A stretch of 64,000 nt of DNA from Canibacter sp052085365 (lineage in GTDB: Bacteria > Actinomycetota > Actinomycetes > Actinomycetales > Microbacteriaceae), in contig JBQDFP010000002.1 in NCBI GenBank assembly GCA_052085365.1, forward strand, positions 124,001-188,000. Direction: 5' to 3'. Shown piece after piece: positions 33,849 to 42,352 of this stretch; within the stretch, counting starts at the first letter, position 1; each line of letters starts with the position of its first letter. The notes under the pieces are model-generated. The model did no database searches, was not told the DNA's origin, and saw nothing but the letters and a program-made list of their open reading frames with translations. The position numbers were made by a program, and so were the translations under genes.

Positions 33849-35227
33849 ATGAGCGACCAGCAGATCCCCCGTTCGAACGAGCACAATACGCAGCCGCCGA
33901 CCGGGGGTTACCTGCCGCCGCAACCGGCGCCGCATCAGCAGGTCCCGCAGCAGGCGCCGCAGCCCGGAGCGCAGGTGCCGCAAGAGCCCGGCCAACCAAT
34001 GTACGCCTGGCAGATGGTGCAGGTGCCAGTACAGATGCGCGAAACTGAGCCGCTCGAATACCATCGTTTGCTGCGCGGTATCAAGAACTATCGGTGGTGG
34101 AAGCCGCTCGTGATGATTCTCATCGCGGGGGCATACTACCTGACGTTGAGTTTCATAGTCGGCATCATTGCGGTCGTCGTTCTGACTACCACAAATCCCG
34201 AGGTTATTGAGAACCCTGACATTGCGTTCGAGACTCTGGCATCACTCGATACCCAGAATCCGATTTCGATCGCAATCGGTCTGATCTCAATCATTGTTAT
34301 GATTCCGGCGCTGTGGCTTGCTCAACTGAGCATCGGTATTCGCCCTTGGGGTCGTGGCTGGTCAGTTGCGCTGCGTATCAGGTGGGGACTCTTATTCCGC
34401 TCGGTTGGCTGGGCCCTGCTCGCGCTGATTGTCATGAACCTCGTTGGAATCGGTTTGGGCATGCTGTTCTCGAACGGCAGTGATGAGGCCATCAGCATGC
34501 CGGAAAACTTTGACCTCAATGCCGCGATCATTTCGTTTGTGCTGGTGTTGCTGCTCGTGCCCTTCCAAGCTGCGGCAGAAGAGTACGTCTTCCGGGGCGG
34601 ACTCATGCAGGTCTTAGGTGCGTGGATCAAAAGTCCGATCATTGCGATCTTGCTGACCTCTGTGCTGTTCGCAGTGGCGCATATTTACGATATTTGGGGC
34701 ATGCTCAGCGTTGGCGTCATGGGAGTTGTTGCCGCGTACCTCACCTGGCGCACCGGTGGTCTCGAGGCTGCTATCGCGGTACACACGCTCAATAACTACA
34801 TTGCGTTCGGCTTTATGGCCTCTGGTATTACCGGCGAAACCAGCCAAACTGTTGAAGGTGCGGGACCCGGCGATGTCATTTCGTCGTTGCTCGGGCTCGG
34901 CTTCTTTGTGCTGGTTATCGAACTCATGTTCCGTAGGGGGCAACGACAGGGACGTTGGGCACGCACCCGCATTGACCTCGTGCCGGTGCAGCCGCAGGTT
35001 CCACAGCTGCAAGTGCCGCCGCAGCCGCCGGTTCCACCGCAGCAGTACCCGGGCNNNNNNNNNNNNNNNNNNNNNNNNNNNNNNNNNNNNNNNNNNNNNN
35101 NNNNNNNNNNNNNNNNNNNNNNNNNNNNNNNNNNNNNNNNNNNNNNNNNNNNNNTCCACAGCTGCAAGTGCCGCCGCAGCCGCCGGTTCCACCGCAGCAG
35201 TACCCGGGCAGCGGTGAACCCCGTTGA
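33849..35227 (+). CDS. CPBP-family intramembrane metalloprotease (CAAX protease-like), interrupted by scaffold gap
   Basis: A multi-pass membrane protein, about 407 residues once the gap is closed. A Pro/Gln-rich cytoplasmic N-terminus (about 1-60) is followed by about eight helices. CPBP motifs are EEYVFRGGLMQVLG (EExxxR), FAVAHIYD (FxxxH) and HTLNNYIAF. A second Pro/Gln-rich tail is interrupted by N at 35055-35154. The flanks of the gap are the same 55 bp; merging them restores a frame that ends ...YPGSGEPR with a TGA at 35225-35227, which overlaps the TTG start of the next gene. Taken literally with 100 N, the frame is off and ends at 35231. Family members process prenylated proteins or confer self-immunity to bacteriocins; role here unknown. 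Confidence 0.85.
35000..35054 (+). repeat. 55-bp direct repeat, left copy (contig end)
   Basis: Identical to 35155-35209 across all 55 bases, and ends exactly at the first N. It encodes PQLQVPPQPPVPPQQYPG. This is what an assembler leaves when two contigs ending in the same k-mer are scaffolded without being merged. Confidence 0.9.
35055..35154. other. Scaffold gap, 100 N
   Basis: Exactly 100 N, the conventional placeholder for a gap of unknown size. No sequence information. It falls inside the Pro/Gln-rich tail of the CPBP protease gene. Confidence 0.99.
35155..35209 (+). repeat. 55-bp direct repeat, right copy (contig start)
   Basis: Begins at the first base after the gap and is identical to 35000-35054. 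The base before the left copy is known; the base before the right copy is N, so the identity could extend further only if the repeat is real. The exact length of 55 matches a common k-mer size in short-read assembly. Confidence 0.9.
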
Positions 35228-36669
35228 GTGACGTACGCCAGACTCGGGAACTCGGTGTCGACGTTGTGGTCGTCGGTGATTCACCCACTGCGTGCCAATC
35301 CGCGCTCGACTTTGCAGAAGTCGGACTTGCAGTCGTGGTGCTGGCCGACCAGTCATCACCCGATTGGCCAATCGGGGCAGTCCCTGACCCGAACGCACAC
35401 GTTGCAGCGTTCATTGATCGGGTGGCAAAACCCGTGAGTGATGACGTGCCTGAAGACCCACGACTCGCTGCACGGACACTGCCGCAACCGCGAAACTTCA
35501 TCGCCGGTCATGACGGCAAGATTCGAGAAATATCGCGACCAGAACTGCTGGGCATTCCCGGCGTTCCGCTGAACTCTGAAACCAGTGCTCTGCTCGGCAG
35601 TGGAACCGCCTTCAGAGCCTACCTGGATCGAATCGCGCCGGTGCTCAGTGTCGGCAAACAGCCGAGCATCTGGAAACTTGTGCAGTCCCGGATGGGTAAG
35701 AAAACTGCTCAGAAGCTACTTCGCCCATTTCTCCTGACTCGTTTTGGTGCGCCGCTTGACGAAATCGAAACTGCGGTTGCAGCCCCCGGACTCAACGAAG
35801 CACTCACACGTGCCGGGGCACTGAGTGGTGCGGTGCTGGCGCTGACGGAACGTTGGGCTGACCACGAGCGTAGCGTGGACGCGCCTGCCGGATGGCACGC
35901 CGTGCGTACTGCAGCGATTGAAAAACTGGAACTTTTCAACGCGACCGTGATTCAGGCAGACGCAGCAGAGATTACCTATACCGAGCACAGCGACGACAAC
36001 CCTTCAGCGCAACACGAACCCCAGTGGCAGACCGTGCTTGAAGATGGTCGCGTCGTCACCTCTCGCGTTGTAGTTGCCGACCGTAACTCCAGCGCACACG
36101 AACGTGCGGGCACACGTATTACGGTTCCCGGTGAACCAGCGCCGCCGCTTTTGCGATCCAGCTGGTCAATTCCGGTGACCTCGACCACCTCTAACGAATT
36201 CTGGCACGCCAAACTCGAAGCGCCAGATAGCGACGACGCAGCCTGTGGAGCTTCGCATCAGCGGGCAGTCATACAGGTCGTCGATGCGTCTGGGCCTGAC
36301 AGCAGCCTCAGCATCACCCGCGCACTCACTTCTGAAGCGGCCGATGCTGACGCGATTGCCGAACTGCGGTTCCCCGTACACGCTAATACTCATGTGAGCG
36401 AGGCGGCACGTGTGGCGGCGCTGACGGCTGCAGGAGCAGAACCGTTGCCGAACACGGATTGGACGGAGCGCGTGACGGCCGCACCGTTCACACAAGCGCA
36501 GGATCGTGCCAACGCGTCACGAATTTTAGCTCAAGCCGAACAACACAATTGGACCCTCAGCATCACCGGTGCACTCTGGCACGGCGACAACCTGAGCGAC
36601 GCACTCGTCCACGCCCACAGTCGTGCAGTTCAATTGCGGCGCGAACTCACGGGCATTGCGGAACACTGA
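35224..36669 (+). CDS. Divergent FAD/NAD(P)-binding amine-oxidase-like protein
   Basis: A 481-residue protein with the outline of a protoporphyrinogen oxidase/amine oxidase flavoprotein. The N-terminal VDVVVVGDSPTACQSALDF resembles a Rossmann dinucleotide fold but lacks the GxGxxG glycines. The C-terminal SITGALWHGDNLSDALVHAHSRA resembles the final FAD-contacting helix of the family. The middle is poorly conserved. It may be a degenerate, non-flavin member. It begins at a TTG that overlaps the stop of the CPBP gene (TTGA), so the two are coupled. Given hemD at 38 kb, a link to haem metabolism is possible but speculative. Confidence 0.6.
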   Translation: MSDVRQTRELGVDVVVVGDSPTACQSALDFAEVGLAVVVLADQSSPDWPIGAVPDPNAHVAAFIDRVAKPVSDDVPEDPRLAARTLPQPRNFIAGHDGKIREISRPELLGIPGVPLNSETSALLGSGTAFRAYLDRIAPVLSVGKQPSIWKLVQSRMGKKTAQKLLRPFLLTRFGAPLDEIETAVAAPGLNEALTRAGALSGAVLALTERWADHERSVDAPAGWHAVRTAAIEKLELFNATVIQADAAEITYTEHSDDNPSAQHEPQWQTVLEDGRVVTSRVVVADRNSSAHERAGTRITVPGEPAPPLLRSSWSIPVTSTTSNEFWHAKLEAPDSDDAACGASHQRAVIQVVDASGPDSSLSITRALTSEAADADAIAELRFPVHANTHVSEAARVAALTAAGAEPLPNTDWTERVTAAPFTQAQDRANASRILAQAEQHNWTLSITGALWHGDNLSDALVHAHSRAVQLRRELTGIAEH

Positions 36670-36869
36670 TCGGCCACGCCACCAAAAGTGATTTTACTGT
36701 GACAGGTGCGAGGGCACGTCAAGCCCCGGAAACCTGAGTACTCGCGTGGCCTTTCCAAGTCAGACATATGAAATATTGGTCCTGGGCGATAGGCTGGAAC
36801 ACGCACTACATACCTCCACGGGAATGAACATTGAATGTTTTCCCAAAATTTACAAGGTTTGGAGAACTC

Positions 36870-37169
36870 ATGAAGGGCAAACTTGCTCTCGTAGTTGGAT
36901 TCGCTGCAGGCTACGTCCTGGGCTCTCGCGCAGGGCGCAACCGCTACAACCAGATCAAACGTGTTGCATCAAACGTGTGGGAAGCCGACAGCGTGCAGAG
37001 CGGTGTTGAATACGTGCAGGATTTTGCCGAGGCCCGCTTCGACGATGCGCGTGACTTCGTGGCAGACAAAGTAGGCTCAGTTATCTCGTCAGGTCGCTCA
37101 TCCGCGAAGAAGTCTTCGAGCCAGAAGTCTGCAAACTCTTCAGGAAATTCTTCGCAGAAAGAGAGCTAA
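36870..37169 (+). CDS. YtxH-like small membrane protein
   Basis: A 99-residue protein. It opens with one glycine-rich membrane helix, LALVVGFAAGYVLGSRAGRNRY, followed by an amphipathic region and a Ser/Lys-rich tail. This is the YtxH-like/general-stress architecture common in actinobacteria. Start: ATG 36870 has GGAG 5 nt upstream; the frame from 36831 is longer but lacks a site. It is the first gene of a compact envelope operon with Holin-X and DUF3618. Exact role unknown. Confidence 0.82.
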   Translation: MKGKLALVVGFAAGYVLGSRAGRNRYNQIKRVASNVWEADSVQSGVEYVQDFAEARFDDARDFVADKVGSVISSGRSSAKKSSSQKSANSSGNSSQKES

Positions 37170-37172
37170 ATC

Positions 37173-37610
37173 ATGGCACGGGACAAACGCCCCAATACCC
37201 TGCAGCTGCTGACACGACTGCCTGGCCAGATTGCCACTCTCGCGAAAGCAGAAATCGAGAACGCGAAAGATGAAATCTCCGGCAGGGTACGCAACCTTGT
37301 TATCGGGATTGTGCTGTTTGTGGTCGCCCTCATTATCCTCTTCTGGGTGATCGCGACACTGCTTACGGCCGCGGTTGCTGGCCTCGCAACCGTCTGGCCA
37401 GTCTGGCTTTCAGCGCTCGTTATCTCAGGCGGCGGGCTGCTGTTTATTCTGATACTTGCGCTGATCGGCCTCGCGCTCGTGAAACGAGGCTCACCTGTGC
37501 CCAGCGACACGATTAGCCGCGTGGAAGATGACTTCTCCGCAGCGAAGGACGTGAAGCACACCACTGACCAGATGATGCCGCAACCCGGTCAGAAAGGAAA
37601 CTGGCGATGA
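37173..37610 (+). CDS. Holin-X family (phage holin superfamily III) membrane protein
   Basis: A 145-residue protein with two adjacent membrane helices (about residues 45-70 and 80-110) after a cytoplasmic amphipathic segment LLTRLPGQIATLAKAEIENAKDEI, the pattern of the putative actinobacterial Holin-X family. Despite the name there is no phage context; these are housekeeping envelope proteins. It starts 3 nt after the YtxH-like gene and overlaps the DUF3618 gene by ATGA. Confidence 0.88.
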   Translation: MARDKRPNTLQLLTRLPGQIATLAKAEIENAKDEISGRVRNLVIGIVLFVVALIILFWVIATLLTAAVAGLATVWPVWLSALVISGGGLLFILILALIGLALVKRGSPVPSDTISRVEDDFSAAKDVKHTTDQMMPQPGQKGNWR

Positions 37611-37858
37611 GCATTGAAAGCCGACAGGCCGCCAAACAGGCCCGTTCAGAGCTGCGCGAAACGCTTGAACTGCTGTCCGAACGACTCGACTACCCTGCGC
37701 GTGTGGATGCCGCAGTTTCTCGAGGTAAGCGGAAGCTCGCTCGTGAGCAGCGACGTAATCCGTTGGCGTTCGCAGCCGGAGTTGTAGGCGTGAGCCTTGC
37801 AGTGGGGGCCGCAGTTGCAGGAGTCGCACTTGCGGTGACTCGTCGACTGCAAGATTAG
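37607..37858 (+). CDS. DUF3618 family protein
   Basis: An 83-residue protein. It has an amphipathic N-terminal half (QAARSELRETLELLSERLDYPARVDAAV) and one C-terminal membrane helix (LAFAAGVVGVSLAVGAAVAG). This is the DUF3618 layout. It is cotranscribed and coupled by a 4-bp overlap with the Holin-X gene. The trio YtxH-like/Holin-X/DUF3618 recurs in actinobacteria; function unknown, presumably envelope or membrane stress. Confidence 0.85.
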   Translation: MSIESRQAAKQARSELRETLELLSERLDYPARVDAAVSRGKRKLAREQRRNPLAFAAGVVGVSLAVGAAVAGVALAVTRRLQD

Positions 37859-37996
37859 CCAGGACGGACCGCGCAGAGGCTGCAAAACCTTCTTCAAACC
37901 CGTGAAGTAACGATCTACTGTCGAATCGTTATTTGCGCTCAGGCGCGAAGAGGGTAAGAATGGGTTAACTAGCACGTGTTGTGCAATGCAGCCAGC

Positions 37997-38025
37997 GCAG
38001 CCGGATATTTGGCGTGCGCGGCTGC
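37997..38025 (+). terminator. Possible terminator of the YtxH/Holin-X/DUF3618 operon
   Basis: GCAGCCG (37997-38003) pairs with CGGCTGC (38019-38025) over a 15-nt loop, followed by TTTATTGT. The hairpin is modest and the T-run short, and it sits close to the hemD start, so attenuation of hemD is an alternative reading. Confidence 0.35.
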
Positions 38026-38052
38026 TTTATTGTATACAGGCGAGTGGAGTTT

Positions 38053-38838
38053 ATGACCAACGAACATGGACCGCTGAGCGGACTGAGAATTCTCGTACCG
38101 CGCGGCGGGAGTTGGGGTTCAGTCGTCGCCAAGGCTGTTCGAAGCGCTGGCGGCACCCCTGTGGTTTCCCCGCTGATCGACTTTGCTACAACAAGTGAAG
38201 AAGAAAAGCTTCGCGAAGCACTCCAAAAGCTGCAAGATGGCTATTTTGACTGGATGACCGCGACAAACGCGATCATTGTTGATGTTCTTGCGCACCACAA
38301 TGTGGTGATTGCCGATCGTACCCAAGTCGCTGTAGTGGGTGAAACAACCTATCAGGCGTTTGTTGACGCAGACTATGTGGTTGCTCGCACCCCTTCGGGT
38401 TCAACCGGAAACACTGCAGCGGGTCTGCTTGATGTGTGGCCAGAAATCAATGATGGCCACGTGCAGAAGGTTTTGACCCTTCGATCTGACGTCGCAAAAC
38501 CGGTGCTCACACAGGGGTTAATTGAACGCGGGCATGAAGTGACGCAGGTGGTTGCGTACCGTACGGTTGGCGTTCCCGCATCAGTGCACGTTCGTGAAGA
38601 TATTGAGAGCGGCCATATTGACGCCATTATTGTGTCTTCACCGCAGGTTGCGCGAGTTGTTGCGGAACAATTCACGGACCGACCAAAAGAACTTATTTTG
38701 GCCTGCATCAGCGACGCAACCCTGGCAGACGCAGAACATTTGGGGTTGCGTTCGGGCACAGAAGCTCCGAAAGAACTTTCTGCTGAACTCGCGCGGACCG
38801 TGAGAGACGCGCTCGACCCTGCAGACCTTATGGACTAG
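38053..38838 (+). CDS. hemD: Uroporphyrinogen-III synthase
   Basis: A 261-residue cytosolic enzyme that cyclises hydroxymethylbilane, inverting ring D, in tetrapyrrole synthesis. The two-domain pattern is visible: GLRILVPRGGSWGSVVAKAV at the start, VAVVGETTYQAF and TPSGSTGNTAAGLL in the middle, VVAYRTVG linking and SSPQVARVVAEQF near the end. The family is fast-evolving, and this is a recognisable but diverged member. GGAG (38046-38049) precedes ATG 38053. No other haem gene is adjacent, so it is uncoupled from the usual hem cluster. Confidence 0.85.
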   Translation: MTNEHGPLSGLRILVPRGGSWGSVVAKAVRSAGGTPVVSPLIDFATTSEEEKLREALQKLQDGYFDWMTATNAIIVDVLAHHNVVIADRTQVAVVGETTYQAFVDADYVVARTPSGSTGNTAAGLLDVWPEINDGHVQKVLTLRSDVAKPVLTQGLIERGHEVTQVVAYRTVGVPASVHVREDIESGHIDAIIVSSPQVARVVAEQFTDRPKELILACISDATLADAEHLGLRSGTEAPKELSAELARTVRDALDPADLMD

Positions 38839-38950
38839 TTCGCGTTCTTTGCGAAAGTTTGTATGGGTGTTGCCGCTCTCAGAGCGGGATTGACTCATTC
38901 TGAACAACTCATGTGTGCAACGGCATGCATTCGGGTGCAAGATATTAGAC

Positions 38951-39373
38951 ATGGCGCGCACCGAGATTTATCAAGATCGAGTAGTTATTCAGTTGACCCC
39001 TGCAGAAAAACTGGCGACCTTTCAACGCCAGAACGTGGTGCTGGATCGATCGAGCATCCGCCAGGCCGTCATTACTGATGACCCGTGGGTGTTTATGCGG
39101 GGCGTGTACTCTCGGGGAACGCATATTCCAGGCAGGCGAGCTGCCGGGGTGTGGCGACACCTGGGAGGGCGTGATTTTCTGCTTACAAAAAATGGGAAAG
39201 AATCATTGATTCTTGATCTCGAAAAGCGCGCAGATGATGCTCCAAGCGTCGCAGCGAATGGCGAACAATTTAGTGATTTCGTGCGGATAGTGCTGACGAC
39301 CCAGCATGCGGCGGGAATTATGGCGGCTCTGAACCTTGAGGGTGTGCAAGACCCCGCAAAGTTTAGTGAATAG
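38951..39373 (+). CDS. Conserved actinobacterial protein, possibly PH-like
   Basis: A 140-residue soluble protein beginning RTEIYQDRVVIQLTPAEKLATF. The pattern of an N-terminal strand, LTPAEK, SSIRQAVITDDPWVFMRG, GTHIPGRRAAGVWRHLGGRDFLLT and LILDLE is that of a small uncharacterised family common in actinobacteria that I believe has a PH-like beta-barrel. No catalytic motif. ATG 38951 is chosen; the frame from 38915 is longer but has no site. It ends 4 nt before the convergent cache-domain gene stop. Confidence 0.7.
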   Translation: MARTEIYQDRVVIQLTPAEKLATFQRQNVVLDRSSIRQAVITDDPWVFMRGVYSRGTHIPGRRAAGVWRHLGGRDFLLTKNGKESLILDLEKRADDAPSVAANGEQFSDFVRIVLTTQHAAGIMAALNLEGVQDPAKFSE

Positions 39374-39377
39374 GTGG

Positions 39378-40121
39378 TTACGCGGCTACCTGGACTGCAA
39401 TCTGCGTCACCAGCATGTAGGGAAAGCGGGTCGATCTGGCCACGCAGAACCCCTGTGCAGCAGCTTCTTCATCCGAGAGGGACGCAGCGATGTGGCGATC
39501 GCCGGGTTCACCGTCAAAGTCGCTCGCCAAAACGATTCGACCGCTGGTATTGAGTAACGCCGATTGCTTCGGTAAATCGAGCCGTGGCTGAAGTGTCTTT
39601 TCGAGCGTTGTGACCAGCAGGTCTGCGCATGCGACGCCCGCGAAATGGTCGCGAATAATGAGCGGGTAGCTGAGTGTCACCGTGACCTCGTTGGAACACA
39701 GGTAGTCCACGAATGGTCCAGCGACATGAGCTTTGTGGGTTGAGCGGGGCACTCGATACCATTCGAGCCGGGAAAGATCGATTTCTGCCTGGCCCGGGCC
39801 AAACGTAGATGACGCGAGTAACCGTAGCTCGGGCCCTTGCCACCACGCGAGTGGATTGCCGGTGCTCACCACATAGTCACTGCCGCAAAAACCTGCTCCA
39901 TAGACCAGGTATTCGGTGCTCGAGACTAGCTCTTTAGAATCCTGTTCAACGAGATGAGTAAGCTGAGCGCCGGTCATTTTTCCGGTTCGGTCGAGCTGTT
40001 CACTAATTTCTTCCGCGAGCTTCGGGATCCACTCTTTTAACGGGGCGAAGACCTGATCGAAGAAGTCGTCGATCACGGTGATGCCGGCTGTGAGCCGGTC
40101 ATGTGTTTCGGCGGTATTCAT
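39378..40121 (-). CDS. Cache-domain-like sensory/ligand-binding protein
   Basis: A 247-residue protein without signal peptide or membrane helix. An N-terminal helical segment (IDDFFDQVFAPLKEW, LAEEISEQLDRTG) leads into a PAS/Cache-like fold: FCGSDYVVSTGNPLAWWQG, VAGPFVDYLCSNEVTVTLSYPLIIRDHFAGVACADLLV. Cytosolic proteins like this are found next to GntR regulators in actinobacteria and probably bind a small ligand. It begins 16 nt after the GntR gene with GAGGT upstream, forming a two-gene unit divergent from the polyamine transporter. I infer that it modulates the regulator or senses the transported amine. Confidence 0.75.
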   Translation of the reverse strand: MNTAETHDRLTAGITVIDDFFDQVFAPLKEWIPKLAEEISEQLDRTGKMTGAQLTHLVEQDSKELVSSTEYLVYGAGFCGSDYVVSTGNPLAWWQGPELRLLASSTFGPGQAEIDLSRLEWYRVPRSTHKAHVAGPFVDYLCSNEVTVTLSYPLIIRDHFAGVACADLLVTTLEKTLQPRLDLPKQSALLNTSGRIVLASDFDGEPGDRHIAASLSDEEAAAQGFCVARSTRFPYMLVTQIAVQVAA

Positions 40122-40137
40122 TGTTCTTGTGACCTCG

Positions 40138-40977
40138 CTACGCTGAGAGATGCGCTGATATATGTCCGGGCAACTGCCCTGATGTTGGTGTGTTTGTTTG
40201 GAACTTCTCGTCTTCAAGAAGCTGTGCACGGTAAGCGACGAGCCAACGAATCGAGGCTCGTACGTCTTGCTTCACGATTTCGCGGGCTTGGTGTTCGTCA
40301 CCGGCCTGGATTGCATGAGCTTTTTCAACCAGGCTGTTGTGTGTTTCTTCACGTTTTTCTTCGTCGCCATCTTGCAGGCTCAGTAGAGGAATGCACTCGG
40401 TGTGCACGCGAATGTGTTCGTTTGTGAGTCGGACTGACTGGCTGAGCGCAGCAAGTTCGAGCTGCACGTCCGTAATTTGTCGTCGCCAGGCCCCGGCGGG
40501 GAGATCTCTGAGCGACTCGAGCACATCAAGCACTGCTGCGAGTTCGTCCGGAGTGGCTCGCCGGCACGCGTATTCGGCGCATGCGATTGAAATGACTTCG
40601 TAGTGCACGCCCAGATCTGCGAGCTCAATACGCGGCATCGCGGCGAGGCTTCGAGAGTTCAGCTGAATGATCTCAGCGTGTGATGCGCGCACGAAACTAC
40701 CGCCATTGCGTCCGCGTTTGGTGGCAATGTAGCCGCGCATTCTGAGGTTTGACAGCGCATCGCGAATCGTGATGATTGCTACACCGAGCAGCTCTGAAAG
40801 TTCTTGCTCTGACGGCAGTTTTTCACCCTGGACGTACGCACCAGAAGTAATGGTCTGAATCAGGCGCGTTGCTACCAGCTCGGCTCGACCTTCCTCGCCG
40901 ATCGGGGCAAATGCAGCATTGCGCAGCCTGCTGGACGCATGGGCGGCAGAGGCCGTACGAGCAACGTCATTGGGCAT
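40138..40977 (-). CDS. GntR/FadR-family transcriptional regulator
   Basis: A 279-residue regulator. The winged helix is GEKLPSEQELSELLGVAIITIRDALSNLRMRGYIATKRGRNGGSFV and the C-terminal all-helical FCD effector domain follows. ATG 40977 has GGAGG 6 nt upstream; the open frame up to 41082 runs into the promoter and is rejected. It is divergent from potABCD-like genes and followed by the cache-domain gene, so it most likely controls uptake of a polyamine or related amine. Confidence 0.9.
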   Translation of the reverse strand: MPNDVARTASAAHASSRLRNAAFAPIGEEGRAELVATRLIQTITSGAYVQGEKLPSEQELSELLGVAIITIRDALSNLRMRGYIATKRGRNGGSFVRASHAEIIQLNSRSLAAMPRIELADLGVHYEVISIACAEYACRRATPDELAAVLDVLESLRDLPAGAWRRQITDVQLELAALSQSVRLTNEHIRVHTECIPLLSLQDGDEEKREETHNSLVEKAHAIQAGDEHQAREIVKQDVRASIRWLVAYRAQLLEDEKFQTNTPTSGQLPGHISAHLSA

Positions 40978-41091
40978 ATGCGTCCTCCGCGGAGATGCGA
41001 ACAGTGTGTGGATCAGTTTGTTTACGACTGTACCGGTCTTGAAGACCCCGTCGTAGTTGGATTCTAACTTTGATTGTTCCATGTTCTATTG

Positions 41092-41112
41092 ATTTAAGCT
41101 ACTATGTTAAAT
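41092..41112. promoter_or_regulatory. Inverted repeat between gntR and the polyamine transporter
   Basis: ATTTAA (41092-41097) and TTAAAT (41107-41112) form an inverted repeat in an AT-rich patch of the 172-bp divergent intergenic region. It could be a GntR site or part of a promoter. Weak evidence. Confidence 0.3.
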
Positions 41113-41149
41113 GTTTCGACAATGAAGTTGTTTTTTGAGGAGCTTTGCA

Positions 41150-42280
41150 ATGAGCAATCCAGTTTCAGATCTTGAATTGGACGGCGCCGGTTACCACCAG
41201 AGCCGCACTCGCAAGAACGAGCAGCACACACAGATGCTCGAAACCGCGGAGAACGCGGTTGAACTCACTCAGGTCACCAAACGCTTTGGTGACTTCACCG
41301 CAGTCAAAGAACTTGATCTACACATTCGTGAAGGCGAGTTTTTCTCGATGCTTGGCCCCTCAGGTTCAGGGAAAACCACGGTATTGCGAATGATCGCCGG
41401 TTTTGAGACCGTCACCGAAGGCGAAGTCTCACTGCAAGGCGTGAACGTCACCAACCTGCCACCGTTCGATCGCGAAGTGAATACGGTGTTCCAGGACTAC
41501 GCGCTCTTCCCGCACATGACCATCGCAGAAAACGTCGCGTACGGGCTAAAAGTGCAAGGAATCGCCAAAGCCAAACGAAACCAGCTTGTTGGCGAATCGC
41601 TCGAACAGGTTCGCCTCTCGCACCTTGCCGCACGACGCCCGTCACAGCTGTCAGGCGGCCAGCGCCAACGTATTGCGCTGGCCCGTGCACTCATTCTGCG
41701 TCCAAAAGTGCTGCTGCTTGACGAACCACTCGGCGCACTAGACAAGCAGCTTCGTGAACAAATGCAGGTCGAACTCAAACAAATTCAGCGCGAAGTGGGC
41801 ATTACCTTCATTTTCGTTACGCACGATCAAGAAGAAGCCCTGACACTCTCAGACCGCGTCGCGGTCTTCAACGAGGGCAAAATTGAACAGATCGGGAGCC
41901 CGTGGGAAGTATACGAATTCCCTGAAACAGAATTCGTCGCGCAGTTCCTCGGCGTGACAAACGTCATCTCTGCCGATGCGTCAGAAAAACTTTTCGGCAA
42001 ATCGAATAAACACAGTCTGCGCCCCGAACGCGTCACCCTTGCCGATGCACACACGCCAGACACGGTCAGCGGGCGAATTTCACTCGAAGGCACCGTCGCT
42101 GAACGGGTCTATGCCGGGCCCAGCACCCGCTACCTCGTCGACACTGACCTCGGTGTGCGATTCATCGCGCAAGTGCAAAATTCACAACGCCCAACTATTG
42201 AGAAATCCACACACCGTGGCTCCCGAGTACGACTGGAGTTTTTCGCCGATCACGCAACTGAAATCCCTGTAGCCCAATAA
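41150..42280 (+). CDS. potA: Polyamine-type ABC transporter ATP-binding protein
   Basis: A 376-residue cytosolic ATPase. Complete motifs: Walker A GPSGSGKTT, Q-loop in FQDYALFPHM, signature LSGGQRQRIALARAL, Walker B LLLDEPLGALD and the H-loop TFIFVTHDQEEAL. The C-terminal TOBE domain carries LRPERVTLADA. PotA-like proteins energise spermidine/putrescine uptake. A 40-residue N-terminal extension precedes the nucleotide-binding domain. ATG 41150 has GAGGAG upstream. First gene of the operon with binding protein and two permeases. Confidence 0.92.
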   Translation: MSNPVSDLELDGAGYHQSRTRKNEQHTQMLETAENAVELTQVTKRFGDFTAVKELDLHIREGEFFSMLGPSGSGKTTVLRMIAGFETVTEGEVSLQGVNVTNLPPFDREVNTVFQDYALFPHMTIAENVAYGLKVQGIAKAKRNQLVGESLEQVRLSHLAARRPSQLSGGQRQRIALARALILRPKVLLLDEPLGALDKQLREQMQVELKQIQREVGITFIFVTHDQEEALTLSDRVAVFNEGKIEQIGSPWEVYEFPETEFVAQFLGVTNVISADASEKLFGKSNKHSLRPERVTLADAHTPDTVSGRISLEGTVAERVYAGPSTRYLVDTDLGVRFIAQVQNSQRPTIEKSTHRGSRVRLEFFADHATEIPVAQ

Positions 42281-42352
42281 ACACGTATGTCCCGCCTGAG
42301 TGGGCACCAACTCACACCACTTCGGCACAATTCACCATCACACAAAGGAGTC

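Noticed and set aside
36670..36830. Looked for a tRNA or riboswitch between the flavoprotein-like gene and the YtxH gene
   Set aside because: No cloverleaf or known riboswitch core could be traced by eye.
37173..37610. Prophage signature suggested by a holin-family protein
   Set aside because: Holin-X is a common chromosomal actinobacterial envelope protein, and there are no phage genes around it.
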